From JACNIZ01 sp964344765 (lineage in GTDB: Bacteria; Planctomycetota; UBA1135): a DNA stretch of 64,000 bases. Location of the stretch: NCBI GenBank assembly GCA_964344765.1, contig CAYFOM010000011.1:47561-111560 (forward strand), written 5' to 3'. Each line of letters starts with the position of its first letter. The stretch's first letter is position 1. Shown here piece by piece: positions 33,921-42,856 of the stretch. Under the pieces are notes generated by a model. That model did not search any database. It had not been told where the DNA came from and saw only the letters and a list, made by a program, of their open reading frames with translations. Position numbers and translations under genes: made by a program.

Positions 33921-34631
33921 ATGGCCCAGGACCCCGGCAACCCGTCGCTGCTCGCTTCCGCGCGCGAGTATCTGCTGGAAGAATTGGCGCAATTAGGTGT
34001 CGAGCACCTGGCCCCGGTCCCGCAGCTCGCTTCGGCGTCGCCGACCCCCACGCCATGCGAGCCGCTTGAGCAAATCGCCGCCGAAATCTCTCAGTGCCGG
34101 CAGTGCGAACTTTGCAACACTCGCACCAACACGGTGCCCGGCGACGGTTCCCAGGAAGCACGAGTCGTCTTTGTCGGCGAAGCCCCGGGCGCGGAAGAAG
34201 ATCTCCAGGGCCTGCCGTTTGTCGGCCCTGCCGGTCAGCTTTTGACCAAAATCATTGAAGCCGGCATGGGGCTGAAACGGGAGCAGGTTTACATCTGCAA
34301 CATTTTGAAATGTCGGCCGCCGGGCAACCGCGATCCATTGCCCGCAGAAAAATCCGCCTGCACGCCATTCCTGCAACGGCAACTGAAATCCCTGCAACCG
34401 CAGCTAATTATCTGCCTAGGTCGACATGCGGCCAACTACTTACTTGGCAGCGACGAATCCATGTCCAGAATGCGCGGCAAGTTGCACGAATCGGCAATGG
34501 GCATTCCCATCCTCGCGACTTATCATCCGGCATATCTTCTGCGCACTCCTGCTGCTAAAGTAGATTGCTGGCAAGACATTCAAATCGCCATGAAGCATTT
34601 AGGTCTCACGCGTCCGGGAGCAGCCCATTGA
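33921..34631 (+). CDS. Family 4 uracil-DNA glycosylase (4Fe-4S)
   Basis: This 236-residue protein has the family 4 active-site block VGEAPGAEEDLQGLPFVG at about 85-102 and a HPAYLLR motif near the end. The iron-sulfur ligands are Cys59-x2-Cys62, Cys131 and Cys147, with the 16-residue gap between the last two that the family shows. It would remove uracil from DNA. The first 45 residues form a Pro/Ala-rich extension sometimes seen in bacterial members. A GAGG site lies 4 nt before the ATG. Its stop overlaps the TTG start of the GspL-like gene (TTGA), which ties repair and the secretin operon into one transcript. Confidence 0.92.
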   Translation: MAQDPGNPSLLASAREYLLEELAQLGVEHLAPVPQLASASPTPTPCEPLEQIAAEISQCRQCELCNTRTNTVPGDGSQEARVVFVGEAPGAEEDLQGLPFVGPAGQLLTKIIEAGMGLKREQVYICNILKCRPPGNRDPLPAEKSACTPFLQRQLKSLQPQLIICLGRHAANYLLGSDESMSRMRGKLHESAMGIPILATYHPAYLLRTPAAKVDCWQDIQIAMKHLGLTRPGAAH

Positions 34632-35593
34632 ACCGAGCCTTAGGTCTGCACTTTCTTGGCGACCAATACGCCTATGCCCTGATTGAAAAATCCGCCGACG
34701 CTCCGGTACAAGTGCTCGCTGCCGGCAATGTTGAGCAAGAAAAATTAGCCGGCCTATATGACCGCCTTGGCGGCGAACTCAACCTGCCTTGGTGCTTAGC
34801 CGCCGAAGACGACGGCTCCATGTTGTCGCACCTGCCACCTGATTGGCCCCTGCGCCCAATCGAACCCGAGGTCCTGGTGCACCCGGCGACGTCGGCCGCT
34901 TTGTGGGATTGGGAGCACGGCCGCATTGATGAAAACGACCTCTATCTATGGTTGCGCTCCGGATTCCTGTTATGGGCGCGCGGCATTCCCGGCCAAGGTC
35001 GCTCCGGCTGCTCGGCAAGGCGCGGACCGCTCATTAGTAATTTACGGCCGATTCTCAATCGCTTTCAACGCAATCGCTGCCCCTCCGTGGTCAGCATGGA
35101 GGGCGATGCTCCGGGCGGTGATTACCTCCTGCAAGCCCTCGCAGATGCCGGCCACAGCGTTCGCGAAATCAATCGACCACCGCATGAAATGGGCGCCGAC
35201 CCTGCAGCTGCCGGCGCCGCGTTGGCTGCCATTTCACCCGACTTCCAAGCGGTCTACGTTCCCGAAAAACGGCAGCGTTCGCCCCATTGGCGTACTGCAA
35301 TGGGACTCGGCGCGCTGGTGGCAACGCTGACGGCATTGGCATTCACCTTGGGGCAAGAAAGCAATTTGCGCAGCTGGAAGCGCAGCCTGGAACCGACCGT
35401 TCAAAGCGGAGACTCCTCGGCGCCTACTGCCGCAGCGCCTCCTATTGAGTTGGTTCGACTTATTGAACGTCGCACCCAATTCGTGCAAGCGCTACGCAAC
35501 CTTTCGGATTCGCCGCCGAACACTTTGGCCGAAGTGGAAATCGTCGCCGCACCGGATGGCTCAACCGTGCGGGATCGAGTGAGGACCAAATGA
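34628..35593 (+). CDS. GspL/PilN-like bitopic inner-membrane protein
   Basis: This 321-residue protein has a cytoplasmic part of about 220 residues opening Asn-Arg-Ala-Leu-Gly-Leu-His-Phe-Leu-Gly, which resembles the start of actin-like PilM/GspL folds. One membrane segment follows at about 224-242, then a periplasmic part of about 80 residues. The start is TTG with a GGGAG site, overlapping the upstream stop. The following gene has the topology of PilO/GspM and a secretin follows later, so this looks like a diverged inner-membrane platform of a secretin system. Identity is too weak to name it firmly. Confidence 0.55.
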   Translation: MNRALGLHFLGDQYAYALIEKSADAPVQVLAAGNVEQEKLAGLYDRLGGELNLPWCLAAEDDGSMLSHLPPDWPLRPIEPEVLVHPATSAALWDWEHGRIDENDLYLWLRSGFLLWARGIPGQGRSGCSARRGPLISNLRPILNRFQRNRCPSVVSMEGDAPGGDYLLQALADAGHSVREINRPPHEMGADPAAAGAALAAISPDFQAVYVPEKRQRSPHWRTAMGLGALVATLTALAFTLGQESNLRSWKRSLEPTVQSGDSSAPTAAAPPIELVRLIERRTQFVQALRNLSDSPPNTLAEVEIVAAPDGSTVRDRVRTK

Positions 35594-36180
35594 TGGAACG
35601 TTTGTTCACTCACCGCGGCTACTTATTCACCTGCCTCATCCTGGCGCTCCTGATGGCGTGGCTTTGGCAATCGCGGAGTCAGCGTTTTCTTGCCATGCAG
35701 CCCTCGCTGATGGATTTGGAGGAAAGCGAAGTTCCGGCGAGCTTCGCATGGTTGCAACAAGGCTTGGGCAAGTTGGCCACGCCAGCGCCTGCTATACGCC
35801 AAGAAGCGTTTGAGGGCGCAGAAACCATCGGCTGGTCGCACTTAGATTCGACCTCACCCTTAGCGGTAGCCGCGCAAACGGAATTGGCTCGCTGGGCAAG
35901 TCCCGGACGATTGCCGCTGCAAACGCAAACCGTCAGCGTCTCCGAAGTCGAGGGCTTCCCGGCGATGGAGCTCGGAATCGAAGCCAGTGGCCCGGAGCTG
36001 GAAGTCCTCGCTTGGCTGGATCATTTGCTCCACGCCCCAACGGGCGTTGGCTACTTGACCGACCCGGCCGTGGTTCACCTGAGCACGCAAGACGAAGAAT
36101 TGCACTTGCGCCTAGCGGTTCGCGTCTGGCCGGCAGTGGCCTTCCTGCGCCAAGGGCTCAATATGGAGGTGCAGGGATGA
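35590..36180 (+). CDS. GspM/PilO-like bitopic protein
   Basis: This 196-residue protein has an N-terminal membrane segment (about 10-27), a helical stretch and a C-terminal domain (about 105-195). The domain alternates strands and helices (ELGIEASGPELEVLAWLDHLL), which is the pattern of PilO/GspM periplasmic ferredoxin-like domains. It starts in an ATGA overlap with the GspL-like gene and ends in another with the next gene. The role as an alignment-complex subunit is inferred from topology and order. Confidence 0.55.
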   Translation: MMERLFTHRGYLFTCLILALLMAWLWQSRSQRFLAMQPSLMDLEESEVPASFAWLQQGLGKLATPAPAIRQEAFEGAETIGWSHLDSTSPLAVAAQTELARWASPGRLPLQTQTVSVSEVEGFPAMELGIEASGPELEVLAWLDHLLHAPTGVGYLTDPAVVHLSTQDEELHLRLAVRVWPAVAFLRQGLNMEVQG

Positions 36181-37154
36181 AAGACGCCCTCCTATTCCTG
36201 ACCTTGCTCGTCACAGCCGCATGCTTGGGCTTGCTCGCCTTCTTGCCGCACCCTGCTGTGGCCGCGCGCAGCCAAAGTCCGCTGCTACTGGCCGGTGCCG
36301 ACGGAATCGAGATCGCCGCCGACGTGCCCGCCGAAACTCGCAGCGCTGCATTGACTTCGGCACTCGCAGCCGCGCACCCCGTCGACGGCATAGGGCTGAG
36401 TAGTGTTTTTGGCTCGGGCAGCAACGGCGACGAGGAAAGCACGCCTGCACTTGGCGAATTTCCGGCGCTGTACCGGCCACGTGTATTGCGCGCCAACATC
36501 CAAGAGGGCGGCGTACGCCTGAGCTGGCTGCCCCACCCGCGCAATCCGATTGACGACTTGGAATACCGCATCGAGCGCTGGAATAGCGCCGGCTCGCTCG
36601 ATGCTTCAGTGGTGCTCACCAACACCGAGTACCTGGACCGCCTGGACTGCGAGGGAATTACCTTCCACTACAGGGTTTACGCCGAATTGGAACGGGCCGC
36701 ACCGGGCTTGTCCAACGCCGCGGCCCTACGGCGCAGCTCACCGGCCGCTACTACTAAGGTCGCGCTGGCCAAAAAATCGCAGTGGGTTGCCGACAAATTG
36801 ATCGACAATGCGACGCTGGTTTTACGTCTGCAGCGCCCCGACCGCCCCGAATTAGGCCCGTTCGAGGCCTCTCCGGGAGAAAAAATTGCAGATTCCGGCT
36901 GGATCCTGGAATCCTTCACGAAGGGCGAAACCGAAGTGCCTACCATGACTAGAATCCCGCGCTTCGATGAGCTGGGACGGCGTGTCATTGTCGATGACCG
37001 TCCTGCCTATCGTGGCCGCGAGGGCACCGAAACACGGCAATTCGTGACCGTTCACCTTCTGGACCCTTGCGGTTCGCCTTGGCGACAAAATCTTCTGCTT
37101 CCCCCCCCTGTGCGCCGCCACAATGGTGCGCTTCCCCCCGCAGACTCTCACTGA
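36177..37154 (+). CDS. Anchored periplasmic protein with fibronectin III-like segment
   Basis: This 325-residue protein has a strong GGAGG site and an ATGA overlap with the preceding gene. A signal anchor covers about residues 4-25. Residues about 95-180 read like a fibronectin type III repeat (VRLSWLPHPRN, then EYRIERW and HYRVYAE strands). A later stretch (about 215-300) is beta-rich. In a type II secretion or pilus operon this place would hold GspC or PilP, the secretin-coupling protein. No sequence match to them is visible, so that role is only positional. Confidence 0.5.
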   Translation: MKDALLFLTLLVTAACLGLLAFLPHPAVAARSQSPLLLAGADGIEIAADVPAETRSAALTSALAAAHPVDGIGLSSVFGSGSNGDEESTPALGEFPALYRPRVLRANIQEGGVRLSWLPHPRNPIDDLEYRIERWNSAGSLDASVVLTNTEYLDRLDCEGITFHYRVYAELERAAPGLSNAAALRRSSPAATTKVALAKKSQWVADKLIDNATLVLRLQRPDRPELGPFEASPGEKIADSGWILESFTKGETEVPTMTRIPRFDELGRRVIVDDRPAYRGREGTETRQFVTVHLLDPCGSPWRQNLLLPPPVRRHNGALPPADSH

Positions 37155-37309
37155 TCACCCCCGTCAGAACCGCGTTCGTCGATCTTACGGCTTTACTCGC
37201 ACAAGGCTCTACGGCACAATCCCTAGCCGCAGCTTCCTGAACCCCCAAACCCTGCTGCGCCGGGCCGCCCTCGAATCGCTGCCTAAACGCACCTTAGACC
37301 CCTCTCTAC

Positions 37310-39907
37310 ATGCGCATTCCCAAGAAGTCCCTGCTTCTTCTGCCCGCTCTGCTCGCCGCCTCCTGCGCGGACCTGGCTGAGAACGAGGTAGCGAACTCTT
37401 CCCCCATGGTCTCCACGGGCGACGCCGTCGACCTGGATTCCAGCGTCACCTATCAAGAGCCTGGCCAGGAGCCGGGTTCGATTGATCCGCGTGGTGCTTA
37501 TGGGGACATTGAAGCTCGCAAGCAGAAGCGCCGCCTCCTAGCGAAGAATTACATCTCGCTGGCTGACGGCTTCTTTAACCGTGGCGATTACGAAGGTGCT
37601 GCCCAGCACTACGCCGACGCCTTCCAGTTGGACCCCGAAAGCCGCGAAGCCCGCGATGGCCTGCGTCGTTCGCAAGCCGCCATGGGTGGTAACGCCTGGT
37701 CGTGGCAAGACGCCGAAGGAATGGTGGATCAGCAAGCCCTGCGCTGGGCTGCTACTCGTCTGAAGGTAGAGGGCCTGATGAACGATGGCGACCGCGCCAT
37801 GGCTCGTGGTGACTTTGCCGACGCCGAGTCTGCTTACACCACCGCGATGCAAACTCTGCGCATCTCGCCGAACGTCGCCAACGACAGCTTGAACACTTCA
37901 CTGGTTCAGGCGCGGATGGACGCCGCCAAGGATGCTCGCTACACCCAAATGGAAGCTAAGCGCGCTGCCGAAACCGCAGCCGCCGAAGCCGACGCCGCTG
38001 CTCAGGAAGCCGCCAACCGCGAGTACTTCGAAAACCGCATCCGTACGCTGTTCGGCGAAGCCAACGCTTCGTTCCAGAACGGCTTCTACGACAAGGCTGT
38101 GGCCACTTTGGACAAGGTGCTGAAGCTGGACCCGAGCAACGCCGATGCGCAAATGCTGCGTGACGTCGCCAACGAAGCTTGGCACGTGGAGCGCCAGCAG
38201 AAAACGGCAACTGCATTCCGCGAAGAGTGGAAGGAAGCCTTCCAGGAAATGCAGCACTTGGCCGTTCCGCCGAAGAGCACCATTGAGTTCGACGAGGACT
38301 ACTGGACCAGCGTTGTTGACATTCGCAAGCCGATTGACGAAATCACCGACGAGACCGAAGCCGATCCCGAGCGCGACGCTATCCAGCGCATGCTCGACAC
38401 CACCCAGATTGAAGCTCGCTTCGATCAGCCGGTGGAAGAGGTGGTCGACAACTTGGCTGCTTACACCAACGTAAACTTCGTCGTCTCCCGCGCGGTGCGC
38501 GAAGACATGGACGAAGACGCCAAGCAGGTCAACTTCGCGTTCAACAAGCCGATGCCGGTTTCGCGCATCATGCGCTTGATTGAAGCGCAAAGTGACAACC
38601 AGTTGAAGTTCGTCATCATGAACGGTGCGGTCAACGTGCTGTCCGCTGAAGAGTCGAACTCGGGTCACGTGCTGCGTCAGTACGAAGTGCGCTCGATCAT
38701 TCGTCCGTTGCCGGACTTCGATCTGCCGGAAATCACCATCGCCGGTTCGGGCGGTGTGGGATTCGAGCCGGAGCCGATCAACGAAGATCGTGAAGCCAAC
38801 CTGCTGACCGAAGACACTCTGCTGACCATCCTCGGCGTCGATGACTGGGAAGAGCCGGCTTACGCTCAGATCCAGGAAGGCACGCTGATTGTTTACCACC
38901 AGCCGGAAAACCAGCAGAACATCCGCGACATCCTTGCTGACCTGCGCAAGTCCACCAACACCTCGGTAGAGATTTCGGTGCGTTTCATGAAGGTGGAAGA
39001 CAGCTTCTTGCAGGACATCGGCATTGACTTCCGCGGCTTGGGCAACAACTCGACCCAGGGCATTGATGGTGCCGGCACCAACGTCGCCTTCGATGACTTC
39101 GGTGATGACCCGTCCTCCACCAACATCGGTTCCGACGGTTCCGCTGGTCTGTACTTCTCCGAGGCCGACGACAACATGAACTTGTTGGGTCGCACCGAGA
39201 ACTTGTACGACATGGGCTTGGGTCGCACCTCCGACTCCACCGATGACGGTGTCGACGCCTCCGGTGGATTGTCCGCTCAGTGGACTCTGCTGGACGATGC
39301 CGAAGTGCAGATGATTCTGCGCGCCGTCGAGAAGTCGAAGCGTTCGGAAGTGGTCACCGAGCCGAGCTTGATGGTTTACAACGCCACCCGCGCAACGCTG
39401 ACCGTTACCAACCAGGTGTCCTACGTCTCGGACTTCGATGTCGAGATTGCGCAGGCTGCCTCGATTGCGGCACCGATCGTTCGCGTGGTCATGGACGGCG
39501 TCTTCCTCGACGTCACCCCGGTGGTCAGCTCCGACCGTCGTTCGGTTTCCATCGACCTGCGCCCGACGGTTGCAACTCTGCGTCGCCCGATCCGGACCTT
39601 CCAGACTTCGCTGGGTTCCGGTTCTCCGGTCACCATCATGTTGCCGGAAATCGAGCTGCAGAAGATTCGCACCCGCACCACCGTGCCGGACGGCGGCACT
39701 GTGTTGGTCGGTGGCTTCAAGATCATTGAGCAGAATGACATGGACTCGGGTGTGCCGTTCCTGAACCGCATTCCGATCCTCAGCTTCTTCTTCCAGCGTC
39801 AAGGAACTTACGAGTCCTACCGTCGCTTGCTGATTCTGCTGACGGCGCGCATCATGATTCCTGATGAGCACGCGCCGGGTCAAGACGCTGTCGCCAGCGC
39901 CAACTAA
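37310..39907 (+). CDS. TPR-secretin lipoprotein, GspD/PilQ-like (first copy)
   Basis: This 865-residue protein has a lipobox (Leu-Ala-Ala-Ser-Cys19). TPR-type helical repeats lie at about 85-135, 160-190 and 250-290. A secretin N-type domain follows at about 360-450 and another near 500-560. The secretin beta-barrel domain (about 640-855) has VPDGGTVLVGGF near 791 and a PFLNRIPIL segment after it. It should form a gated outer-membrane ring. It has a long paralogue at 46144-48798, and the two flank an ExbB-ExbD-ExbD set. A TAGACC box lies 9 nt before the ATG, so the mRNA leader may be very short. A strong hairpin follows the stop. Confidence 0.85.
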   Translation: MRIPKKSLLLLPALLAASCADLAENEVANSSPMVSTGDAVDLDSSVTYQEPGQEPGSIDPRGAYGDIEARKQKRRLLAKNYISLADGFFNRGDYEGAAQHYADAFQLDPESREARDGLRRSQAAMGGNAWSWQDAEGMVDQQALRWAATRLKVEGLMNDGDRAMARGDFADAESAYTTAMQTLRISPNVANDSLNTSLVQARMDAAKDARYTQMEAKRAAETAAAEADAAAQEAANREYFENRIRTLFGEANASFQNGFYDKAVATLDKVLKLDPSNADAQMLRDVANEAWHVERQQKTATAFREEWKEAFQEMQHLAVPPKSTIEFDEDYWTSVVDIRKPIDEITDETEADPERDAIQRMLDTTQIEARFDQPVEEVVDNLAAYTNVNFVVSRAVREDMDEDAKQVNFAFNKPMPVSRIMRLIEAQSDNQLKFVIMNGAVNVLSAEESNSGHVLRQYEVRSIIRPLPDFDLPEITIAGSGGVGFEPEPINEDREANLLTEDTLLTILGVDDWEEPAYAQIQEGTLIVYHQPENQQNIRDILADLRKSTNTSVEISVRFMKVEDSFLQDIGIDFRGLGNNSTQGIDGAGTNVAFDDFGDDPSSTNIGSDGSAGLYFSEADDNMNLLGRTENLYDMGLGRTSDSTDDGVDASGGLSAQWTLLDDAEVQMILRAVEKSKRSEVVTEPSLMVYNATRATLTVTNQVSYVSDFDVEIAQAASIAAPIVRVVMDGVFLDVTPVVSSDRRSVSIDLRPTVATLRRPIRTFQTSLGSGSPVTIMLPEIELQKIRTRTTVPDGGTVLVGGFKIIEQNDMDSGVPFLNRIPILSFFFQRQGTYESYRRLLILLTARIMIPDEHAPGQDAVASAN

Positions 39908-39916
39908 ACCAGCACG

Positions 39917-39958
39917 AGGCCGGGAGCAGGAGCGCACGATGTGCGTCGCTCCCGGCCT
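39917..39958 (+). terminator. Strong hairpin after the first secretin gene
   Basis: AGGCCGGGAGC (39917-39927) pairs perfectly with GCTCCCGGCCT (39948-39958), and GCGCAC/GTGCGT can pair inside the loop. No U tract follows, so it may slow decay or attenuate rather than terminate fully. Confidence 0.5.
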
Positions 39959-39999
39959 TCGCCGTTACCTTCCCCCCCCTCCGCACTAAATCCTGACCC

Positions 40000-42846
40000 A
40001 TGCTTTTCTCGGTCGGAATCCTTGCCTCCGCTGCCCTGTTCGCACCGCAACAAGGTGAAGAAGGAAGCGCTGCCATTCAGAAAGACGCTGCTTTTGCGCT
40101 GGCGTTAACTAAGCAGCTAGGCTTCAGCAGCTTCTCCGAAATGGTGATTGACGACGCGATGGACCGCGCGTCAAGCGCCGAAGATCGCAGTTCGCTGCTG
40201 CTCGCCCGTTGCCAGATTCTGGAAACGGTGGCGGTACGCCCCGGCACTCCCACCGAGGAAGTAGCTGGTTGGCGCTCCGCAGCAGACGCTTACATCGAAT
40301 TCATCGCCTCCAAGCCTGCCCAAGCACAGGGCGTCACGGCGCGCCTGCAGCTGGGCTTCGTCGGCTTTCAATACGGCGAGAAGGTCTACAGCATGTTCGA
40401 GAGCACCACTCCGGACAGCGCAACCCGTCAGACCATGCTGGAAGATGCGGAGAAGACCTTCCAGGAATCCCTGACCGCGATTAACTGGACCATCGATTGG
40501 TGGCGCAGCTTGGATGACCCGGATCACAAAGAGGGTGCCAAGTACACCGTCTTCTTCCCGGCTTCGTTCTACCGCGCGCTGACCTACCACTACTGGGGCA
40601 TGCTCTACCCCGCCGGTTCAGTCGAGCGTGAAGACAACATCGCGCGCGCGCTGGAGTTCCTTGAGGACTTCGCCATTACCGCCGGTGAGAACACTCGCGC
40701 CGGTTTGCTGGCTTACAAGCACATGGGCGATGGCTTTGTTGCTTTAGGCGATTACGAAATGTCGGATGAACTGTACGACTTCGTCATCGTCGAAGGTGTG
40801 CCTGATGGCGCCGATAAGGTCATGACCCCAGGCGAAATCAGGGGTCGCCGCAACGCTCAGCAAGATGCCTGGCTAGGCCGCATGCTGATGTTTGAATCGG
40901 CCGGCCGTGCTGGTGAAATCCCGGCCCTGGGTGCAACCTTCCAACAGTGGGTTGCTGATAACCGCGTCGCGCTGAACGACTCCGGCTATCGCGTGCAAAT
41001 GGCCGTGGCCAAAAACATGATCGCCGACGGCAACTTCGGCGACGCCATCACCTTGCTGCAAGCTGTTGCCGCTGCCAACGAAGGCAAGCTGCTGCGCCTC
41101 GAAGCGGATGCTTTGCTGGGTGATGCTATTGCCGCTGCCCCTCCGGGAGCCGCAATTAACTTGGACGTACTGTTCCAAGCCGGACAAGGCGCTTACTACT
41201 CGAAGAACTACCAAGAGGCGTCGAAAAACCTGCGCCTGCTGATTTCGCGCCTCGACGCCAGTTCGCAAGCGCAAGCCGTCGGCGGTAAGGCTTACTACTT
41301 CCTCGGCCGCGCCCTGGAAGATGACGAGCTGACCCTGGAAGCTGCCGTGGCCTACAGCAAGGGCTATGAAATGTTCTCCGATGATGAGGAGAACGCCGAA
41401 AAGCTGGCTTCGCGCTGGCACAAGTTGGCCGAGCGCTTCCGCAATGCGGATCCGACCGACAACTACCTCGACAACTTCTACAACAACGCGCTGGATGCGC
41501 TGAAGGAGTCGTCGGGAGGCGGTGCCCCCCACGTGGTCATGCTGCGTTCGGCGGATACCGACTACAACCTGGCCAAGGCTGCGTCGCGCAACGCTCGCGG
41601 CAAGCCGGCTAGCTCGCAAGAAGCTAAGGACGCAATCAAGGCGTTTGACAAAGCCATTCTTTCGTACCGCCGCGTCGATCGCGGAACCGAGAGTTTCGAG
41701 AAAGCCACCGTGCAAATCGGCCTGTGCGAATTCAACAAGTTCGCTTGGCAGCCGCTGGCGATGGATCGCGCGATTGAGGCGTTTGAGGATTACCTGAACG
41801 TCTACACCAAGGATCAGAACTTCTTGCCGAACACGCCTAAGGGCAAAAAGTATCGCAAAGACTCGATTGCCAAAGCCGACTTCTACCTCGGCCGCTCCTA
41901 CCGCAACATGGCCGCCGCCGGCGACCTGACCGCATGGGACAAGATGCTCGAGCACTTCGATGGTTTCGAGCAGCGCCAGGAGGGTCAGGATGACCAGATT
42001 GGTGCCGCCAAGACTTACCGCACCGAGGCTTACTTGGCCACCGGCCGTGAAGACGAAGCAGTCGGCCAATACGAGAGCCTGGTCGCTTCCGGCGCGCGCT
42101 CGACGTGGCTGAACTCCTGCTCCTTCAAGTTGTACGTTTACTTCAAGGGCAAGATCGATGCCGAAGAAGACATGGAGGCGAAGCTGCCGTGGCAGCGCAA
42201 GGCGGTGAAGTACTTGCAGGTGGCCAACTCGCAAGACCCGCGACCGAAGTGGCAAAACTTGCTGACCGAAGGCCGTCTGTACTTGGCCATCGGTGACATT
42301 GCTACCGGCACCAAGGTGCTTGAGAACACTTTGCAGCGCTTCGGCCCGGCCGACGGTTTTGATGGTAGCTCGCGTTTCTTCGCGGAAACCGACCTAATTC
42401 AGGCTTACCTCGAGCAGGGCAACACCGGCACCGCGGTGCCGCTGATGGACAAGCTGCTGAAAGAGCGTCCCAAGAACCTGCGCGTCATGTCGATGGCCAT
42501 CCGCATTAAGACCGGCTTCCCGGTGGTGCGCGAAGGTCGCGTCGTCAAGGTGCCCGGTGAAGACACCATCGAGGCTTACCAAACCGCTGAGAAGCTGATT
42601 GGCGACTTGCTGCAGCTGGCCGAGCGTAAAGCACTGGACGCCGACAAGAGTAAGTTTGAGCTCAAGGAATGGTGGGAAGCCAAGCTTCAACACGTTTACT
42701 TGGTCTACAAGTGGAGCCTCAAGGACTCCACCAAGGATCACAAGAAGCTGCTGAGATCCATTGAGCAGCTCGCACCTGACTTCGGTGAATCGGTCACCGG
42801 GCCGGAAACCAAGCGCATCTTCACGTGGCTCAAGACCCAAGGTTAA
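40000..42846 (+). CDS. Large secreted TPR-like helical repeat protein
   Basis: This 948-residue protein has a signal-like N-terminus (about 1-15) and then helical hairpin repeats throughout. Several are recognisable TPR units, such as AYYSKNYQEASKNLRLLI and KADFYLGRSYRNMAA. No enzyme motif is visible. It lies between the first secretin and a second smaller TPR protein whose start is 11 bases past its stop. A scaffold or assembly role for the neighbouring envelope complex is an inference from position and fold. Confidence 0.7.
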   Translation: MLFSVGILASAALFAPQQGEEGSAAIQKDAAFALALTKQLGFSSFSEMVIDDAMDRASSAEDRSSLLLARCQILETVAVRPGTPTEEVAGWRSAADAYIEFIASKPAQAQGVTARLQLGFVGFQYGEKVYSMFESTTPDSATRQTMLEDAEKTFQESLTAINWTIDWWRSLDDPDHKEGAKYTVFFPASFYRALTYHYWGMLYPAGSVEREDNIARALEFLEDFAITAGENTRAGLLAYKHMGDGFVALGDYEMSDELYDFVIVEGVPDGADKVMTPGEIRGRRNAQQDAWLGRMLMFESAGRAGEIPALGATFQQWVADNRVALNDSGYRVQMAVAKNMIADGNFGDAITLLQAVAAANEGKLLRLEADALLGDAIAAAPPGAAINLDVLFQAGQGAYYSKNYQEASKNLRLLISRLDASSQAQAVGGKAYYFLGRALEDDELTLEAAVAYSKGYEMFSDDEENAEKLASRWHKLAERFRNADPTDNYLDNFYNNALDALKESSGGGAPHVVMLRSADTDYNLAKAASRNARGKPASSQEAKDAIKAFDKAILSYRRVDRGTESFEKATVQIGLCEFNKFAWQPLAMDRAIEAFEDYLNVYTKDQNFLPNTPKGKKYRKDSIAKADFYLGRSYRNMAAAGDLTAWDKMLEHFDGFEQRQEGQDDQIGAAKTYRTEAYLATGREDEAVGQYESLVASGARSTWLNSCSFKLYVYFKGKIDAEEDMEAKLPWQRKAVKYLQVANSQDPRPKWQNLLTEGRLYLAIGDIATGTKVLENTLQRFGPADGFDGSSRFFAETDLIQAYLEQGNTGTAVPLMDKLLKERPKNLRVMSMAIRIKTGFPVVREGRVVKVPGEDTIEAYQTAEKLIGDLLQLAERKALDADKSKFELKEWWEAKLQHVYLVYKWSLKDSTKDHKKLLRSIEQLAPDFGESVTGPETKRIFTWLKTQG

Positions 42847-42856
42847 GGAGAAAGCA

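Noticed and set aside
33814..34161. N-terminal extension of the SPOR-like membrane protein frame
   Set aside because: It overlaps the divergent uracil-DNA glycosylase, is rich in Arg/Pro/Gly/Cys and lacks any signal; internal ATGs give a sensible bitopic protein.
37898..39937. 679-codon open frame antisense to the first secretin gene
   Set aside because: It mirrors the secretin codons, has Val/Leu/His-rich composition without motifs, and the opposite frame is an unmistakable secretin. Long antisense frames are common when codon bias avoids stops.
40873..42255. 460-codon open frame antisense to the 948-residue TPR gene
   Set aside because: Arg/Val/Leu-rich shadow without a ribosome-binding site; the sense frame has signal peptide and TPR pattern.
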